Source: a virus. From it: DNA of 26,881 nucleotides. The DNA is taken from the IMG/VR virus record IMGVR_UViG_3300024519_000010, positions 1 through 26,881 of that record; one strand, given 5' to 3'. The stretch's first letter is position 1. The number at the start of each line of letters is the position of its first letter. The notes under the pieces are model-generated. The model saw nothing but the letters and a program-made list of their open reading frames with translations, made no database searches and was not told where the DNA came from. The translations under genes and the position numbers were made by a program. Shown here piece after piece: positions 9,244-17,446 of the stretch.

Positions 9244-11454
9244 CTATTTTATTATTTTTGAAATACCACCTTTATTATCATATTTCTTGAAACCTAAAGG
9301 TACAACATTTTTTTCAACTTTGAAAACTGGTGTGTATCTATTTTTATTACAAGCCATAAGCGCTAGGCCAGAACTAATTGTTGCATCAAACTTAGTTCTA
9401 TTGTTTATATTAAATTTTGCCCAGTCTTCTAGCGTGCGCTGAAAATACATATCACCATATGTAGTTTCTTTTAATCCGATAAAATCTTCTATATAAGATT
9501 CAATAGCAGCAGCATGCGCTTGCTTAATGTCTTCAGAGGAGTTTGGTATACCTCCGATTTCTTTCTCAGTTATAGATAATTTATTATATGTTTTATCTGG
9601 GCGATTCATACTAAATCCTCTATAACCTCTACGTTTAAAATGGTATAGTAATCTTGGTTTATTGTTTTCACAAAGTATAGGCATGCCGTAAAAAACGCAA
9701 GCCATAAGTACTTCTTCAAAGAATATCTCAGCAGTCTGTGGTCGAGCTACATATTCTAAGAAAAATTTATTAGGTGGTACATCTTCCATACTAAATTTAG
9801 TAAGACCATGCAAGGCACCTTTAGAACCTTTGTTATCTACTGTTCCTGATATATCATAAGAGTCACAACCAAAAGCACCACAATGTTCATTACCAGGGTA
9901 TTTAACTCCATTTTTAATTATCAAACGGTTTTGCAAATTAACAGGTGGTACCCATGAAACTAAAAATCTACCATCTTTGTGTGGTACAAATTCTACAAAT
10001 GTATCTTTATGACCTTTAGCCCATTGAAAAGAACCTTTAGTTACAAGTCCCCCAGTTTTTATATCTTCATTATAATCTATCTGCTCATATATTTTAGTTA
10101 GATTAAATAAAGATTCTTTTGTTTCATCTCTAAAAGCATGTTGCTCAGTACGAGGAAACTGTCGGTAGTATTCGTTTAAACTATCTTGATCACCTTTTAA
10201 ACCATCAACTTCATTTTCCCAGTGGTTTATAACACCTACTTCAATTTGTGAACCGTCTGAGCCTTCAACTGGTTTTGTTGGCGTATCAAAGACAGGGTGT
10301 CCATAAGTATCAATGAATCCTTCGTAGTTCCACTCCATAGGTATAAACAAAGAATATAATCCTGAGCTAGTCTGTCCATTGCGGTTTCTCTGTGTAACAT
10401 CTGATGCATAGTATAATTTTTTAAAATTCTCACCGCCTTTATCTAAAGCGTTTGATGTTGAACCCATCATACATTTACCTACAACTCTACTACCTAATCT
10501 AAGAGTAGTTTTTGTAACTCTCCAGTTGTTTAATATGTTATCAGGTCTTTCCCATTTACCTGATTCATCGTGCACTAACAGTTTTAGTTTTTCACCATCA
10601 TAACTGTTATCACCTGTATTTTTCCAGTCAATAGTTGTATCAAGACCTACTACTTCGTCAGGTGTTTCACCTTGATCTAGTTTTCTACGAGTTAGCTTTG
10701 ATGCTGGTACTCTGTATGCTAGCTCTGTTTTAGGACGGTCCATACCGTCTTGTATTGGTTTAAAAAAGAAAGGATAGTTAATTGATATTGGTACTACCTT
10801 GTCGGTAAACATTTTTTTAGCATCAGCCCCTGATTTTGATAAGATACCGAATCTTGCATCGCTTGATATCGTGGCAAGGTTAACAGTTTCGCCTGATGCC
10901 ATGAAGCTAAAACCAGAACGTCTGTTTTTGAGGTAGCACATACCGTAACATCTTTGGTCTGCTTTACAAGCTTCCCAGAATATAAAGAATAATCTGTTTG
11001 ACTCCCGAAAGTCTGCTGCCCCAACATCAATCTTACTCCACTGCAGGTACATGTAGTGAGTGCCAGTAATATAAGTGGCAACACCTTTATTATTGAACCA
11101 ATAGCCTTCGTCACGGCGTTTAAACTCTTCGTCAATATACTCATACCATCTTTCTTTAAAGTGCTCTGGGTATTTACCCCATTCAAATACACTTTTTATT
11201 TTATTTAATTCTTTAGGATATTCTTCTTTAGACCATTTGTCTTTATCCTTGTTTAGTTTACCTTTAAAAGGTGGTAAAGCTATTTTAAGATTTTGTATTT
11301 CACATACATCACCTATTTGACCGGTTTTACTTATAACAATTATATCGTGTTCTTTGTTATAACCGTACTCCCACTTTTTGCTTTTGTTATTTCTTTTAAG
11401 CACATGAGGTTTTATGTGATCTGTAAGTACAGTAAGTAAATTTTGCTTATACAT
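9244..11454 (-). CDS. Terminase large subunit
   Basis: This 736-residue protein is the DNA-packaging motor. A divergent Walker A-like segment, LKNRRSGFSFMAS, lies near residues 175-187. The Walker B acidic segment KLLVHDE is at about 291-297, and the coupling motif KCMMGSTSNA at about 327-336. The C-terminal nuclease half shows CGAFGCDSYDISGT at about 525-538, whose Asp residues fit the first metal ligands, and later GIPNSSEDIKQAHAAAIESY, which fits the last acidic cluster. The gene starts on a one-base stop-start overlap (TAATG) with the small upstream gene and ends next to the portal start. At over 700 residues it is longer than most terminases and is of the size seen in crAss-like phages. 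It would act with the portal to fill the prohead. Confidence 0.92.
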   Translation of the reverse strand: MYKQNLLTVLTDHIKPHVLKRNNKSKKWEYGYNKEHDIIVISKTGQIGDVCEIQNLKIALPPFKGKLNKDKDKWSKEEYPKELNKIKSVFEWGKYPEHFKERWYEYIDEEFKRRDEGYWFNNKGVATYITGTHYMYLQWSKIDVGAADFRESNRLFFIFWEACKADQRCYGMCYLKNRRSGFSFMASGETVNLATISSDARFGILSKSGADAKKMFTDKVVPISINYPFFFKPIQDGMDRPKTELAYRVPASKLTRRKLDQGETPDEVVGLDTTIDWKNTGDNSYDGEKLKLLVHDESGKWERPDNILNNWRVTKTTLRLGSRVVGKCMMGSTSNALDKGGENFKKLYYASDVTQRNRNGQTSSGLYSLFIPMEWNYEGFIDTYGHPVFDTPTKPVEGSDGSQIEVGVINHWENEVDGLKGDQDSLNEYYRQFPRTEQHAFRDETKESLFNLTKIYEQIDYNEDIKTGGLVTKGSFQWAKGHKDTFVEFVPHKDGRFLVSWVPPVNLQNRLIIKNGVKYPGNEHCGAFGCDSYDISGTVDNKGSKGALHGLTKFSMEDVPPNKFFLEYVARPQTAEIFFEEVLMACVFYGMPILCENNKPRLLYHFKRRGYRGFSMNRPDKTYNKLSITEKEIGGIPNSSEDIKQAHAAAIESYIEDFIGLKETTYGDMYFQRTLEDWAKFNINNRTKFDATISSGLALMACNKNRYTPVFKVEKNVVPLGFKKYDNKGGISKIIK

Positions 11455-11726
11455 TACTTAGATCTGCCTTCTGCAAAACCTTGAAAAGATTTTTGTTTGC
11501 TATTACCTGATTTATCTTCAAGCATACTTCTTTCTTCTTCAATGCGATTAAGTATTTCAAACGCATCGAATATAGCTAACTTTTTTGTTGCAGCTGCGTT
11601 TTTTAAACGATCAGCTGAGATGTCATCATCTGAATCTACAATAGGTTCTTTAGCTACCTTAATTAATTCCTCAACTGCTTTTTGCCCAGCTTGGATTATA
11701 TTCAACTTGGTTTTCTTGGTGCTCAT
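11454..11726 (-). CDS. Small protein upstream of TerL, possible small terminase subunit
   Basis: This 90-residue protein ends on a TAATG overlap with the TerL start and begins inside the 3' end of the tandem GroES-like gene (56-nt overlap). It is mostly helical: an N-terminal Lys-rich helix (AGQKAVEELIKVAKEP), an acidic linker (VDSDDDIS) and a second conserved helix (ADRLKNAAATKKLAIFDAFE, then ILNRIEEER). The C-terminus is Ser/Gly/Lys-rich. I recognise the second helix from small proteins that often precede TerL in marine phages. Small terminase subunits usually have this position, a helical core and a length of 100-200 residues. At 90 residues without a visible helix-turn-helix, the call is positional. 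It could instead be a packaging accessory. Confidence 0.5.
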   Translation of the reverse strand: MSTKKTKLNIIQAGQKAVEELIKVAKEPIVDSDDDISADRLKNAAATKKLAIFDAFEILNRIEEERSMLEDKSGNSKQKSFQGFAEGRSK

Positions 11727-12276
11727 ATTTAATTACAATATCATTTGATTTCATACAATAAAGCCTTTGGTCATTTACAATAAATTCAAACTCACTGTTA
11801 GGTGTAAACCCAATAGTATCACCCTCGCTTATTCCCTTAGCTTCTAAGGACTTATTACCATATTTTAGTATACCAATAAGCTTTTGCTCTTTATCTAGTT
11901 CTAGATCATTATTATTTTTAAGTGGCATAGCAAAGCATCTGTCTGCAAACGCGTACCATTTATATATTTTTTTATATAAATATATTTGATCTATTTGACA
12001 AAAGTAAAGATCGTCTTTAAAAAACTTACTACTATTAACTTCTTTACCTTTCATATTATAATATCTTCTAAAGACATTGTGATGAACTATAATTTCATCT
12101 CCTTCTTCTATAGATGTATTAAAAGCAAGAGGTGTAGAAACAACAATAGCTTTATTATTTACAAATCTATATTTTTCAATACTAGTATTTAATAAAAGCT
12201 CTTCGCCGTCTACATCTATAGAATTATCATAAACATTACCTACAGGCTTTATGATAAAATCATATACACTTTTCAT
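11671..12276 (-). CDS. Tandem-domain GroES-like co-chaperonin
   Basis: This 201-residue protein reads as two consecutive chaperonin-10-like barrels. Domain 1 (about 1-103) has a possible mobile loop (VDGEELLLNT), then IEEGDEIIVHHNVFRR and an ending DLYFCQIDQIYLYK. Domain 2 (about 108-187) has FADRCFAMPL, KLIGILKYGN, ISEGDTIGFTPNSEFEF and the GroES-like ending LYCMKSNDIVIKYE. In ordinary GroES the matching pieces are the GD-x-hydrophobic turn and a DDIL ending. A conserved tail NPSWAKSS follows. It is stop-start coupled (TAATG) to the gene before it and overlaps the next gene by 56 nt, directly upstream of the terminase-portal-capsid genes. Known phage lids such as T4 gp31 adapt GroEL for capsid folding. 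A similar role here is inferred. It is separate from the single-domain GroES at 20568-20828. Confidence 0.75.
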   Translation of the reverse strand: MKSVYDFIIKPVGNVYDNSIDVDGEELLLNTSIEKYRFVNNKAIVVSTPLAFNTSIEEGDEIIVHHNVFRRYYNMKGKEVNSSKFFKDDLYFCQIDQIYLYKKIYKWYAFADRCFAMPLKNNNDLELDKEQKLIGILKYGNKSLEAKGISEGDTIGFTPNSEFEFIVNDQRLYCMKSNDIVIKYEHQENQVEYNPSWAKSS

Positions 12277-12503
12277 TAATATTCTAAATCATACTCAACA
12301 GATACCGCCATGTTAGAATTAAATTTCTTCCATGGCAATACCTCGTTGTTTTTCTTTATATGAATATTATAAGAACGATCTGTATCTTCAAATAAAATAT
12401 ATGCGATCTCATGGCCGCCATAAACTTGTTGACCTACGGAATAATGCATTGCATCGTTTTTATAATCAGAACCAATACTGATCTTTCTTATAACAGAATT
12501 CAT
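12276..12503 (-). CDS. Small conserved phage protein, function unknown
   Basis: This 75-residue protein precedes the tandem GroES-like gene and shares a TAATG stop-start with it. It begins MNSVIRKISIGSDYKNDAMH, then YSVGQQVYGGHEIAYILFED and an ending of beta-like strands with WKKF and VEYDLEY. It has no signal peptide, membrane segment or known motif. Tight coupling to the co-chaperonin suggests shared expression and perhaps a shared role, but nothing in the sequence fixes a function. I recall similar small proteins in this position in marine phages. Confidence 0.6.
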   Translation of the reverse strand: MNSVIRKISIGSDYKNDAMHYSVGQQVYGGHEIAYILFEDTDRSYNIHIKKNNEVLPWKKFNSNMAVSVEYDLEY

Positions 12504-12504
12504 T

Positions 12505-12771
12505 TTAGTCTTCTGCTTTTACCACAGCTAGTTCACCTTCATCTTCTTTTTCGATTTCAGTATACTCGCCTGTAGTCATATCAATATTAATACTTCCGTA
12601 TTCTTTTTCTAGTTCTGATTTAAACTCTTCTAAATCTTTATTAACACCAGCTATTTCGTGCAAAAGCGCATGCTTGTTTGATTCTAACAAACCTATTCTA
12701 GTAACAGTTTCGTTTAGTTTAGAGTTTAAGTCTTTTACTTTTTCTAATTGATCTTCAGTAATTTTTGCCAT
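12505..12771 (-). CDS. Small coiled-coil protein, function unknown
   Basis: This 88-residue protein is almost entirely charged helix in its first 60 residues (MAKITEDQLEKVKDLNSKLN, then heptad-like EEFKSELEKEYG), followed by an acidic tail ending VVKAED. The sequence INIDMTTGEYTE breaks the helix near residue 65. It starts after a 63-base A/T-rich spacer and leads a run of tightly packed genes down to TerL. The coiled coil suggests it oligomerises. No enzymatic or DNA-binding motif is visible. Similar short coiled-coil proteins occur near packaging genes in marine phages without known function. Confidence 0.6.
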   Translation of the reverse strand: MAKITEDQLEKVKDLNSKLNETVTRIGLLESNKHALLHEIAGVNKDLEEFKSELEKEYGSINIDMTTGEYTEIEKEDEGELAVVKAED

Positions 12772-12834
12772 TTGATTTAATTTAATTAATTAATTTATAA
12801 TAATATAGTTACACTATAATTTTTTAATCTACTT
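12772..12834 (-). promoter_or_regulatory. A/T-rich spacer with inverted repeat, possible promoter or operator
   Basis: This 63-base spacer is nearly all A and T and contains a perfect inverted repeat, TATAGT-GTA-ACTATA, on the coding strand. It separates the 108-aa gene from the run leading to TerL, so it could hold a promoter or operator for the packaging and capsid genes. It lacks the TTTG/TAAGTATA pair seen elsewhere, so this is only a candidate. Confidence 0.3.
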
Positions 12835-13161
12835 TTAACTTTGCCAAGGAATTCCACCTATTGTGTTTAATGTATTTTCAGTTATTTCTTTTAGCTTTTC
12901 ATATCCTTGTAAGGTTTCAGCTTCTATAGTTTCTTTTTCGCCAGGTTGCATATTTTGAAAACACCAGTCCATAACCTCTTGTTCAGTTAAATCTTCATAA
13001 GGAATAAAGCCAGGCTCAATACCGTTGTAAGGTATGTTAAGAGTATAAGCGTTAAAATCTCTACATATTTCACTTTCAACAGTATAAAGTAAACTTACAA
13101 GGTTAACAAAACCGTTGTCAACAATATGTTTCATATTTGATACTTTCCAAAAACTTTCCAT
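12835..13161 (-). CDS. Small conserved phage protein, possible fibre-associated
   Basis: This 108-residue protein starts on a TAATG overlap with the end of the S74 fibre gene. It has an N-terminal beta pattern (FWKVSNMKHI, NLVSLLYTVE), then the segment FIPYEDLTEQEVMDWCFQNM, a charged helix and an ending GGIPWQS. The PYEDLTE-x-x-V-x-x-W segment and the short Pro-Trp ending resemble a widespread family of small phage proteins of unknown function (my recollection is DUF7936; unverified). It often lies near fibre genes. Its coupling to the fibre gene fits a fibre assembly or accessory role, which is inferred. Confidence 0.55.
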   Translation of the reverse strand: MESFWKVSNMKHIVDNGFVNLVSLLYTVESEICRDFNAYTLNIPYNGIEPGFIPYEDLTEQEVMDWCFQNMQPGEKETIEAETLQGYEKLKEITENTLNTIGGIPWQS

Positions 13162-15881
13162 TATTTATTTTTTAAATTTTTTATTTCCTCTTGTAATTCT
13201 TGTATAGCTTTAACCATTACAGGTATTAATCTACCATAACTTGCTTGTAATCTTTCAGGATCGTTATTATCTACTAATTTTAAATATTCATCATCTGATT
13301 GCTGTAGCTCTTGAGCAATAAAACCTAAATCTTTTAACCCTTTCTTGCCACCATCTCTTTGATCCCATTCAAACGTAACAGGGTTTAGTTTTTCAATTAT
13401 ATCTAAACCATAAGAAGATTTTTGTATATTTGTTTTATCTCTTGAATCAGATAAAGAGCTTATTGTTTGTGTAGCGCAATAGAAATTCGAGATACTACTA
13501 TTTCCAAGCGTTATACTGTTACTAGCGTAAGACGTGGCTTGATATCCAATTACAATCGTGTTTGCAGCAGAACCAGACCCAACCGATGCTTCAGCACCTA
13601 GAATAGTATTGTTACTTCCAGTAGTTAAACTTTCATAACCACTGAGGAGGCTATAGTAGCCAGCTTGATAGCCAATAAGCGTGTTTTTAAACCCGGTGGA
13701 GCTGCGCCCTGCCTGATGACCAATAAACGTTGCATATCCGCTATCGCCAGTATAGCCAGTTTGATATCCAATAGCCTGCGAAAATGCACCTAAACCATTG
13801 TAACCAGCTTGCGCACCTATACTAACTGTATAATTAGTACTACCTGAGTAACCTGCTCTAGAGCCTATAACAACCATATCATCGTCAACTATAGTATAAC
13901 AAGCTTCTTTGCCAATAACAACTGCATTATCACCGCCTGAGGTGTTAGCAAATGCAGCTCTTTCTCCAATTATAACATTATCGCGAAAACCTGAACCACT
14001 AGAACTGAACGCAGCTTCAGATCCAACTACGGTGTTTTGATTTGCTGTAACTAATCTACCCGCACCAGTACCTATAAGAGTATTGTTATCATTAGTCGTA
14101 ATTGAAGAACCTGCATTAATACCTAATATAGTATTGTTAACTCCTGTTAAAGTTCCACTTGGAACATATCCTGAATATAAAGAATATATTCCATCTGTTG
14201 AAAATGGATAAGTTCCTCCACCCCCACCGGCAGCTTGCCAAGACGGCGCAGCGCTAGCTCCATTAGATGTAAGTACATCACCTGATGTTCCATAATTAGT
14301 ACCTCCAATACCTATTTGACCAGCACTTGCTATGCGTAATCTTTCAGAACCACTTGTCTCTATAGTAAAAGTATCATCGGCTGGAAAACCAAATTTAGTG
14401 TTAGTGTCACCTATGTGCTGTATAACAGTTCCTAGGTTTATGGAGGTGCTCGAAGTAATAGCATCAGCAGAAACAAGTATAGCGGCTAAGTTACCGTTAC
14501 CCGAAAAACCACCTAAGGCAAGTGTACTACCATTCCAAGCAAAATCATCACTACCAGCAATAGTATTTGTACCATTACCAAAAGCAACTTGGTCATCAGC
14601 TAAACTACCCGAAATACCACCACTTCCAGAAGTCCAAGGTACGTTTACAACAAGATTATCTGAAGAATCTACTTGAACTTTATACGTTCTAGCAGCGGTT
14701 GTTGTAGATGTATTTGCAGCAACTGATTGCGTGCCATCTACATTTGTATTAAATACTGTACCTGATAAAGTAAGACCTGTACCAGCTGTATATTGTGTAT
14801 TTGTATCTGTAGCTGTTATTGTAAGTGTATCACCTACTACGGCAGTGCTAACATTAGCACCACCAGCTATTGTTAATGTATCATTGTTATTATCTGCAAC
14901 TGCAGTACCTGAATCAGACGCTACGTTTTTAAATATATTTTGACTTGAACCTGTATCAGTGTTTGTAATTGTTACAGTATCAGTAGCTCCAGCTACAGTT
15001 GATATACCTGTACCTTCTGCTAATGTAATAGTGTTACCGTCAGTTATTGTTTGTGCTGAACCAGAACCTCCTGTAATATCAAAAGAAGTAAAACCTCCAG
15101 ATATAGCAGCCCAAGTGTTATCGCCTCTAAGATAACTTGAAGAGTTAGGCGTGCCTGTAGCTGAAAGATCAGCTGTTACAGTTACAGCTCCGTCTGTCGC
15201 CACGTTAGGGGTTAAATCTATAAATGTACCGTCTGTAGTTGTTACTGTTTCTACAATATTTGCAGGTACTGTTGGTATGGTAGGGAACGTTTGTAGCGCT
15301 CCTGTTCCGTCAACATATTGAGATATAGTACCAGCACCTGTTACAGTTAAAGTTCCTGATGTTGTTACAGGAGAGTTAGTAACTGAAAAAGCAGCAGGCA
15401 TACTAAGCCCTACACTTTCAACAGTGCCGGTTGTTATTGTTGGAAAAGTTGTTAAGTTACCAGCACCATCTATGTATTGTGAAGATGAGCCATTTAATGT
15501 AATATCAACTGAAGGATTTACTGTAGATACATTACCTATAGTAGCTGTAAAAGCGTTTCCAGCATGGGTTGTCGCAACGCTAGTAACTGTACCTGTGTTT
15601 GAAGTGTAATTTTGTGCTATAACAAAATCATAAATTTGATCTCCTGTAGCTAAGTTTAAACTTCCATTTGTTACAGCAGCAGTATTAGCAGCTACAGTTG
15701 GAGCAGTGCCTGTTCCACCTATAGTTATTGTATTTGAATCTCCAGTTGTAACAGACGTTACAGTACCACCAATATTTCCTGGTGCTATACGTACATTAGT
15801 TGATCCATTGTAACCTACTAGAAACTGAACATTAGCAGTATCAGTTTGTTCTGTAAATTGTGAAAATTTTAAATTTGCCAT
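13161..15881 (-). CDS. Tail fibre/spike with C-terminal S74 intramolecular chaperone domain
   Basis: This 906-residue fibre begins MANLKFSQFTEQTDTANVQF, a virion-anchor type of opening. Residues 40-560 are low-complexity Thr/Gly/Val strands that suggest a long trimeric shaft. Residues about 583-795 carry repeated NTxxG-x-x-AG units (NTILGINAG, NTLIGYQAG, NTIVIGYQA), as in YadA-like head repeats. The last 98 residues are the peptidase S74 domain: SDSRDKTNI with the likely Ser-811/Lys-816 dyad, then PVTFEWDQRDGG, LGFIAQEL and a final coiled coil. In this family the domain helps trimerise the fibre and then cleaves itself off just before the Ser. The gene is stop-start coupled to the 108-aa gene downstream. 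It is one of three separate receptor-binding candidates here, and its ligand is unknown. Confidence 0.85.
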   Translation of the reverse strand: MANLKFSQFTEQTDTANVQFLVGYNGSTNVRIAPGNIGGTVTSVTTGDSNTITIGGTGTAPTVAANTAAVTNGSLNLATGDQIYDFVIAQNYTSNTGTVTSVATTHAGNAFTATIGNVSTVNPSVDITLNGSSSQYIDGAGNLTTFPTITTGTVESVGLSMPAAFSVTNSPVTTSGTLTVTGAGTISQYVDGTGALQTFPTIPTVPANIVETVTTTDGTFIDLTPNVATDGAVTVTADLSATGTPNSSSYLRGDNTWAAISGGFTSFDITGGSGSAQTITDGNTITLAEGTGISTVAGATDTVTITNTDTGSSQNIFKNVASDSGTAVADNNNDTLTIAGGANVSTAVVGDTLTITATDTNTQYTAGTGLTLSGTVFNTNVDGTQSVAANTSTTTAARTYKVQVDSSDNLVVNVPWTSGSGGISGSLADDQVAFGNGTNTIAGSDDFAWNGSTLALGGFSGNGNLAAILVSADAITSSTSINLGTVIQHIGDTNTKFGFPADDTFTIETSGSERLRIASAGQIGIGGTNYGTSGDVLTSNGASAAPSWQAAGGGGGTYPFSTDGIYSLYSGYVPSGTLTGVNNTILGINAGSSITTNDNNTLIGTGAGRLVTANQNTVVGSEAAFSSSGSGFRDNVIIGERAAFANTSGGDNAVVIGKEACYTIVDDDMVVIGSRAGYSGSTNYTVSIGAQAGYNGLGAFSQAIGYQTGYTGDSGYATFIGHQAGRSSTGFKNTLIGYQAGYYSLLSGYESLTTGSNNTILGAEASVGSGSAANTIVIGYQATSYASNSITLGNSSISNFYCATQTISSLSDSRDKTNIQKSSYGLDIIEKLNPVTFEWDQRDGGKKGLKDLGFIAQELQQSDDEYLKLVDNNDPERLQASYGRLIPVMVKAIQELQEEIKNLKNK

Positions 15882-15887
15882 AATGTA

Positions 15888-16034
15888 TTATTCTACTATC
15901 ATAAATTTATTATCTATCTCAGATATAAGAAAATCTCCGTTTTCAGCCAAGATTCTAAAAACTGGAGGAGGCGCCGCGTTGTTGCCTAAAAGATTTCCGG
16001 GTATGTCGTTACCTACACCTAAGCCTATTGCCAT
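15888..16034 (-). CDS. Small protein (48 aa), function unknown
   Basis: A short frame starts with ATG at 16034, two bases after the stop of the upstream gene, and ends with TAA six bases before the S74 fibre start. It encodes 48 residues: MAIGLGVGNDIPGNLLGNNA, a Pro-rich linker (APPPVFRILA), then ENGDFLISEIDNKFMIVE. It fills what would otherwise be a 150-base gap. The tight spacing on both sides and the ordered strand-like C-terminus support it being real. No function can be assigned. Position suggests it is made together with structural or fibre proteins. Confidence 0.6.
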   Translation of the reverse strand: MAIGLGVGNDIPGNLLGNNAAPPPVFRILAENGDFLISEIDNKFMIVE

Positions 16035-16035
16035 G

Positions 16036-16587
16036 TTACTGAGCCGCTATAAGTTGTTCTACTGTTGTTCCTGTTGCAAGTACATAATCTACAGTTACAG
16101 GTAAAAATCCACCTGTTTGTAAGCCTCTAAACAAAACTGCATTAGCAGCTGTTGGAGGTAGAGCAGATAAAGCTGTTACTGTAAATGTACCGCTGGCACC
16201 ACCACCTTGTGTCACTGTTACAGTGTCACCAGCTTCGTAGCCAACACCAGCCGCTATAATTTTAATATCAGTTATAGCACCTGCTACAGCAGTTATACTT
16301 ACAGTGCAGTTAGTACCTGAGCCGTTTGTTGTTGTAGCTAAAGGTCCAGCATTAGTAGTATACCCAGTACCTACAGCTTGATTAGGTGGTACTGTGGCTA
16401 AAGTTTGCACACCAAAACCACCACTCGTGCCAGCTACTATAACGTTCATATTACTACCAGTTGTAGTGTTATCACCTATATATATAAGTGATCCACCTAA
16501 GTTATTTGCTAAACTAATGGTATCACTAGGTGTTATTGCCTTAACATTGTTTGTAGCGAAATCAGGTTGATTACCGAATTGTCCCAT
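16036..16587 (-). CDS. Small virion structural or decoration protein
   Basis: This 183-residue protein begins MGQFGNQPDFATNNVKAITP, then IYIGDNTTTGSNMNVIVAG, and ends GGFLPVTVDYVLATGTTVEQ LIAAQ. I recognise this opening and ending as a small beta-rich structural family in marine phages. The middle carries a Gly/Thr/Ala-rich stretch with the unit GVGYEAGDTVTV. The protein has no charged catalytic residues and is mostly beta. A virion surface (decoration or fibre-base) role is inferred from family resemblance. It lies between the holin-like gene and the S74 fibre with 1-2 base gaps, so it is expressed in the same unit. Confidence 0.6.
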   Translation of the reverse strand: MGQFGNQPDFATNNVKAITPSDTISLANNLGGSLIYIGDNTTTGSNMNVIVAGTSGGFGVQTLATVPPNQAVGTGYTTNAGPLATTTNGSGTNCTVSITAVAGAITDIKIIAAGVGYEAGDTVTVTQGGGASGTFTVTALSALPPTAANAVLFRGLQTGGFLPVTVDYVLATGTTVEQLIAAQ

Positions 16588-16589
16588 AA

Positions 16590-16985
16590 TTATTTATTAT
16601 TTATTTTTTTTGATTTTTCCCACGTACGACCTACAAAATAAGCACCATACACAGTTATTAGTAATGATTGGAATATTGGTATATATTCTTCTGATACTTT
16701 AAACCCACCTACATTACCATCAAAAAAAGATAGTACAGTAAATATAAAAGTAAGATATATAAGAACCATAGGCCTTATATTCTTAGATAAAAAAGAATCA
16801 GAGTTCATATCTGACTCCCATCTTTTGGTTACTTCATCTTGAGCATCTTTATCTGCTTGCTCTAGCAGCTCTTCAACTTTTTGCTTAGCTGCAAGTCTTT
16901 CTTCATCGGTAGTTACTAGATCATCTATTATTTGACCTATATCTTTAATGAGACCTCCAGTTATAAATTGAAGAATTTTTTTCAT
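16590..16985 (-). CDS. Holin-like membrane protein
   Basis: This 131-residue protein has a hydrophobic N-terminus (ILQFITGGLIKDIGQIID), a charged helix (EERLAAKQKVEELLEQADKD), a conserved stretch RWESDMNSDSFLSKNIRP and two membrane segments at about 72-88 (MVLIYLTFIFTVLSFF) and 101-119 (YIPIFQSLLITVYGAYFVG), then a basic tail. This layout matches a holin family with three membrane-associated segments (known from gene-transfer-agent release and many phages). It would permeabilise the inner membrane at lysis. It starts on an ATGA overlap with the HExxH gene. Because the M15 peptidase and another one-TM protein lie 2 kb upstream, which of the two is the true holin is open. Confidence 0.75.
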   Translation of the reverse strand: MKKILQFITGGLIKDIGQIIDDLVTTDEERLAAKQKVEELLEQADKDAQDEVTKRWESDMNSDSFLSKNIRPMVLIYLTFIFTVLSFFDGNVGGFKVSEEYIPIFQSLLITVYGAYFVGRTWEKSKKINNK

Positions 16986-17290
16986 GCTTTATCGTATGCT
17001 TCTTTTTCCCAAGGCAAATTCTTTGCCCCTTCGTTCATACTAGATCTAGGTATTTTTTTACCTTTCCAGTATACATATTTATCATCATAATCAAGATCTC
17101 CACATCGCATTTGCTCTATGTGAACCATCTCGTGTTTTATAATTTCATCTTCTTGTTCAGGCGTCATGCCTTGTCTTAAGATTATAGTTCCATTGTTATT
17201 GGCTTTACCAAGAACTCCATCTTCCATATTAACTCGGTAGATAGGTGTATTATCACCTGTATAAGGTGGTTTGTCCAGTTTAAACGCCAT
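16982..17290 (-). CDS. Small HExxH metallopeptidase-like protein
   Basis: This 102-residue protein has a complete zinc-binding HExxH motif, IIKHEMVHIEQM, with His-53, Glu-54 and His-57, and a downstream acidic segment PWEKEAYDKA whose Glu could be the third ligand. The first 45 residues are beta-rich (TPIYRVNMEDG, TIILRQGMTPEQ). Small proteins of this type are known in phages, usually labelled zinc protease or peptidase; their targets are not established. It lies in a run of tightly packed genes, one-base coupled (TAATG) to the 51-aa gene before it and ATGA-overlapped with the holin-like gene after it. A lysis or maturation role is possible but not shown. Confidence 0.65.
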   Translation of the reverse strand: MAFKLDKPPYTGDNTPIYRVNMEDGVLGKANNNGTIILRQGMTPEQEDEIIKHEMVHIEQMRCGDLDYDDKYVYWKGKKIPRSSMNEGAKNLPWEKEAYDKA

Positions 17291-17445
17291 TAGTTTTTAT
17301 AAGGGAACTTTTTATTAAACCATTCTTTACGAGCAGAACAGCCGCAGGGGATATTTAAACCCTCTGCGACTTTATCTACTACGGTTTTTACTCCAGTAGC
17401 TTTAGTAAACTTTTCTATATCGTCTCCTAAACCTCTAGATTTCAT
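17290..17445 (-). CDS. Small CGC-motif protein (51 aa), function unknown
   Basis: ATG at 17445 lies one base after the stop of the upstream gene, and the TAA at 17290-17292 overlaps the start of the HExxH gene (TAATG). The 51 residues read MKSRGLGDDIEKFTKATGVK, a Val-rich helix (TVVDKVAEG), then LNIPCGCSARKEWFNKKFPY. The Cys-Gly-Cys followed by a basic Arg-Lys-x-x-x-Asn and FPY ending is a pattern I recall in small conserved phage proteins next to lysis or structural genes. Two Cys are too few for a full zinc site alone. Coupling on both sides supports it as a real gene. Function unknown. Confidence 0.65.
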   Translation of the reverse strand: MKSRGLGDDIEKFTKATGVKTVVDKVAEGLNIPCGCSARKEWFNKKFPYKN

Positions 17446-17446
17446 A

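Noticed and set aside
10794-11192. 132-codon frame within TerL on the same strand
   Set aside because: It is an alternative frame inside a well-supported terminase gene, with no independent motif or leader.
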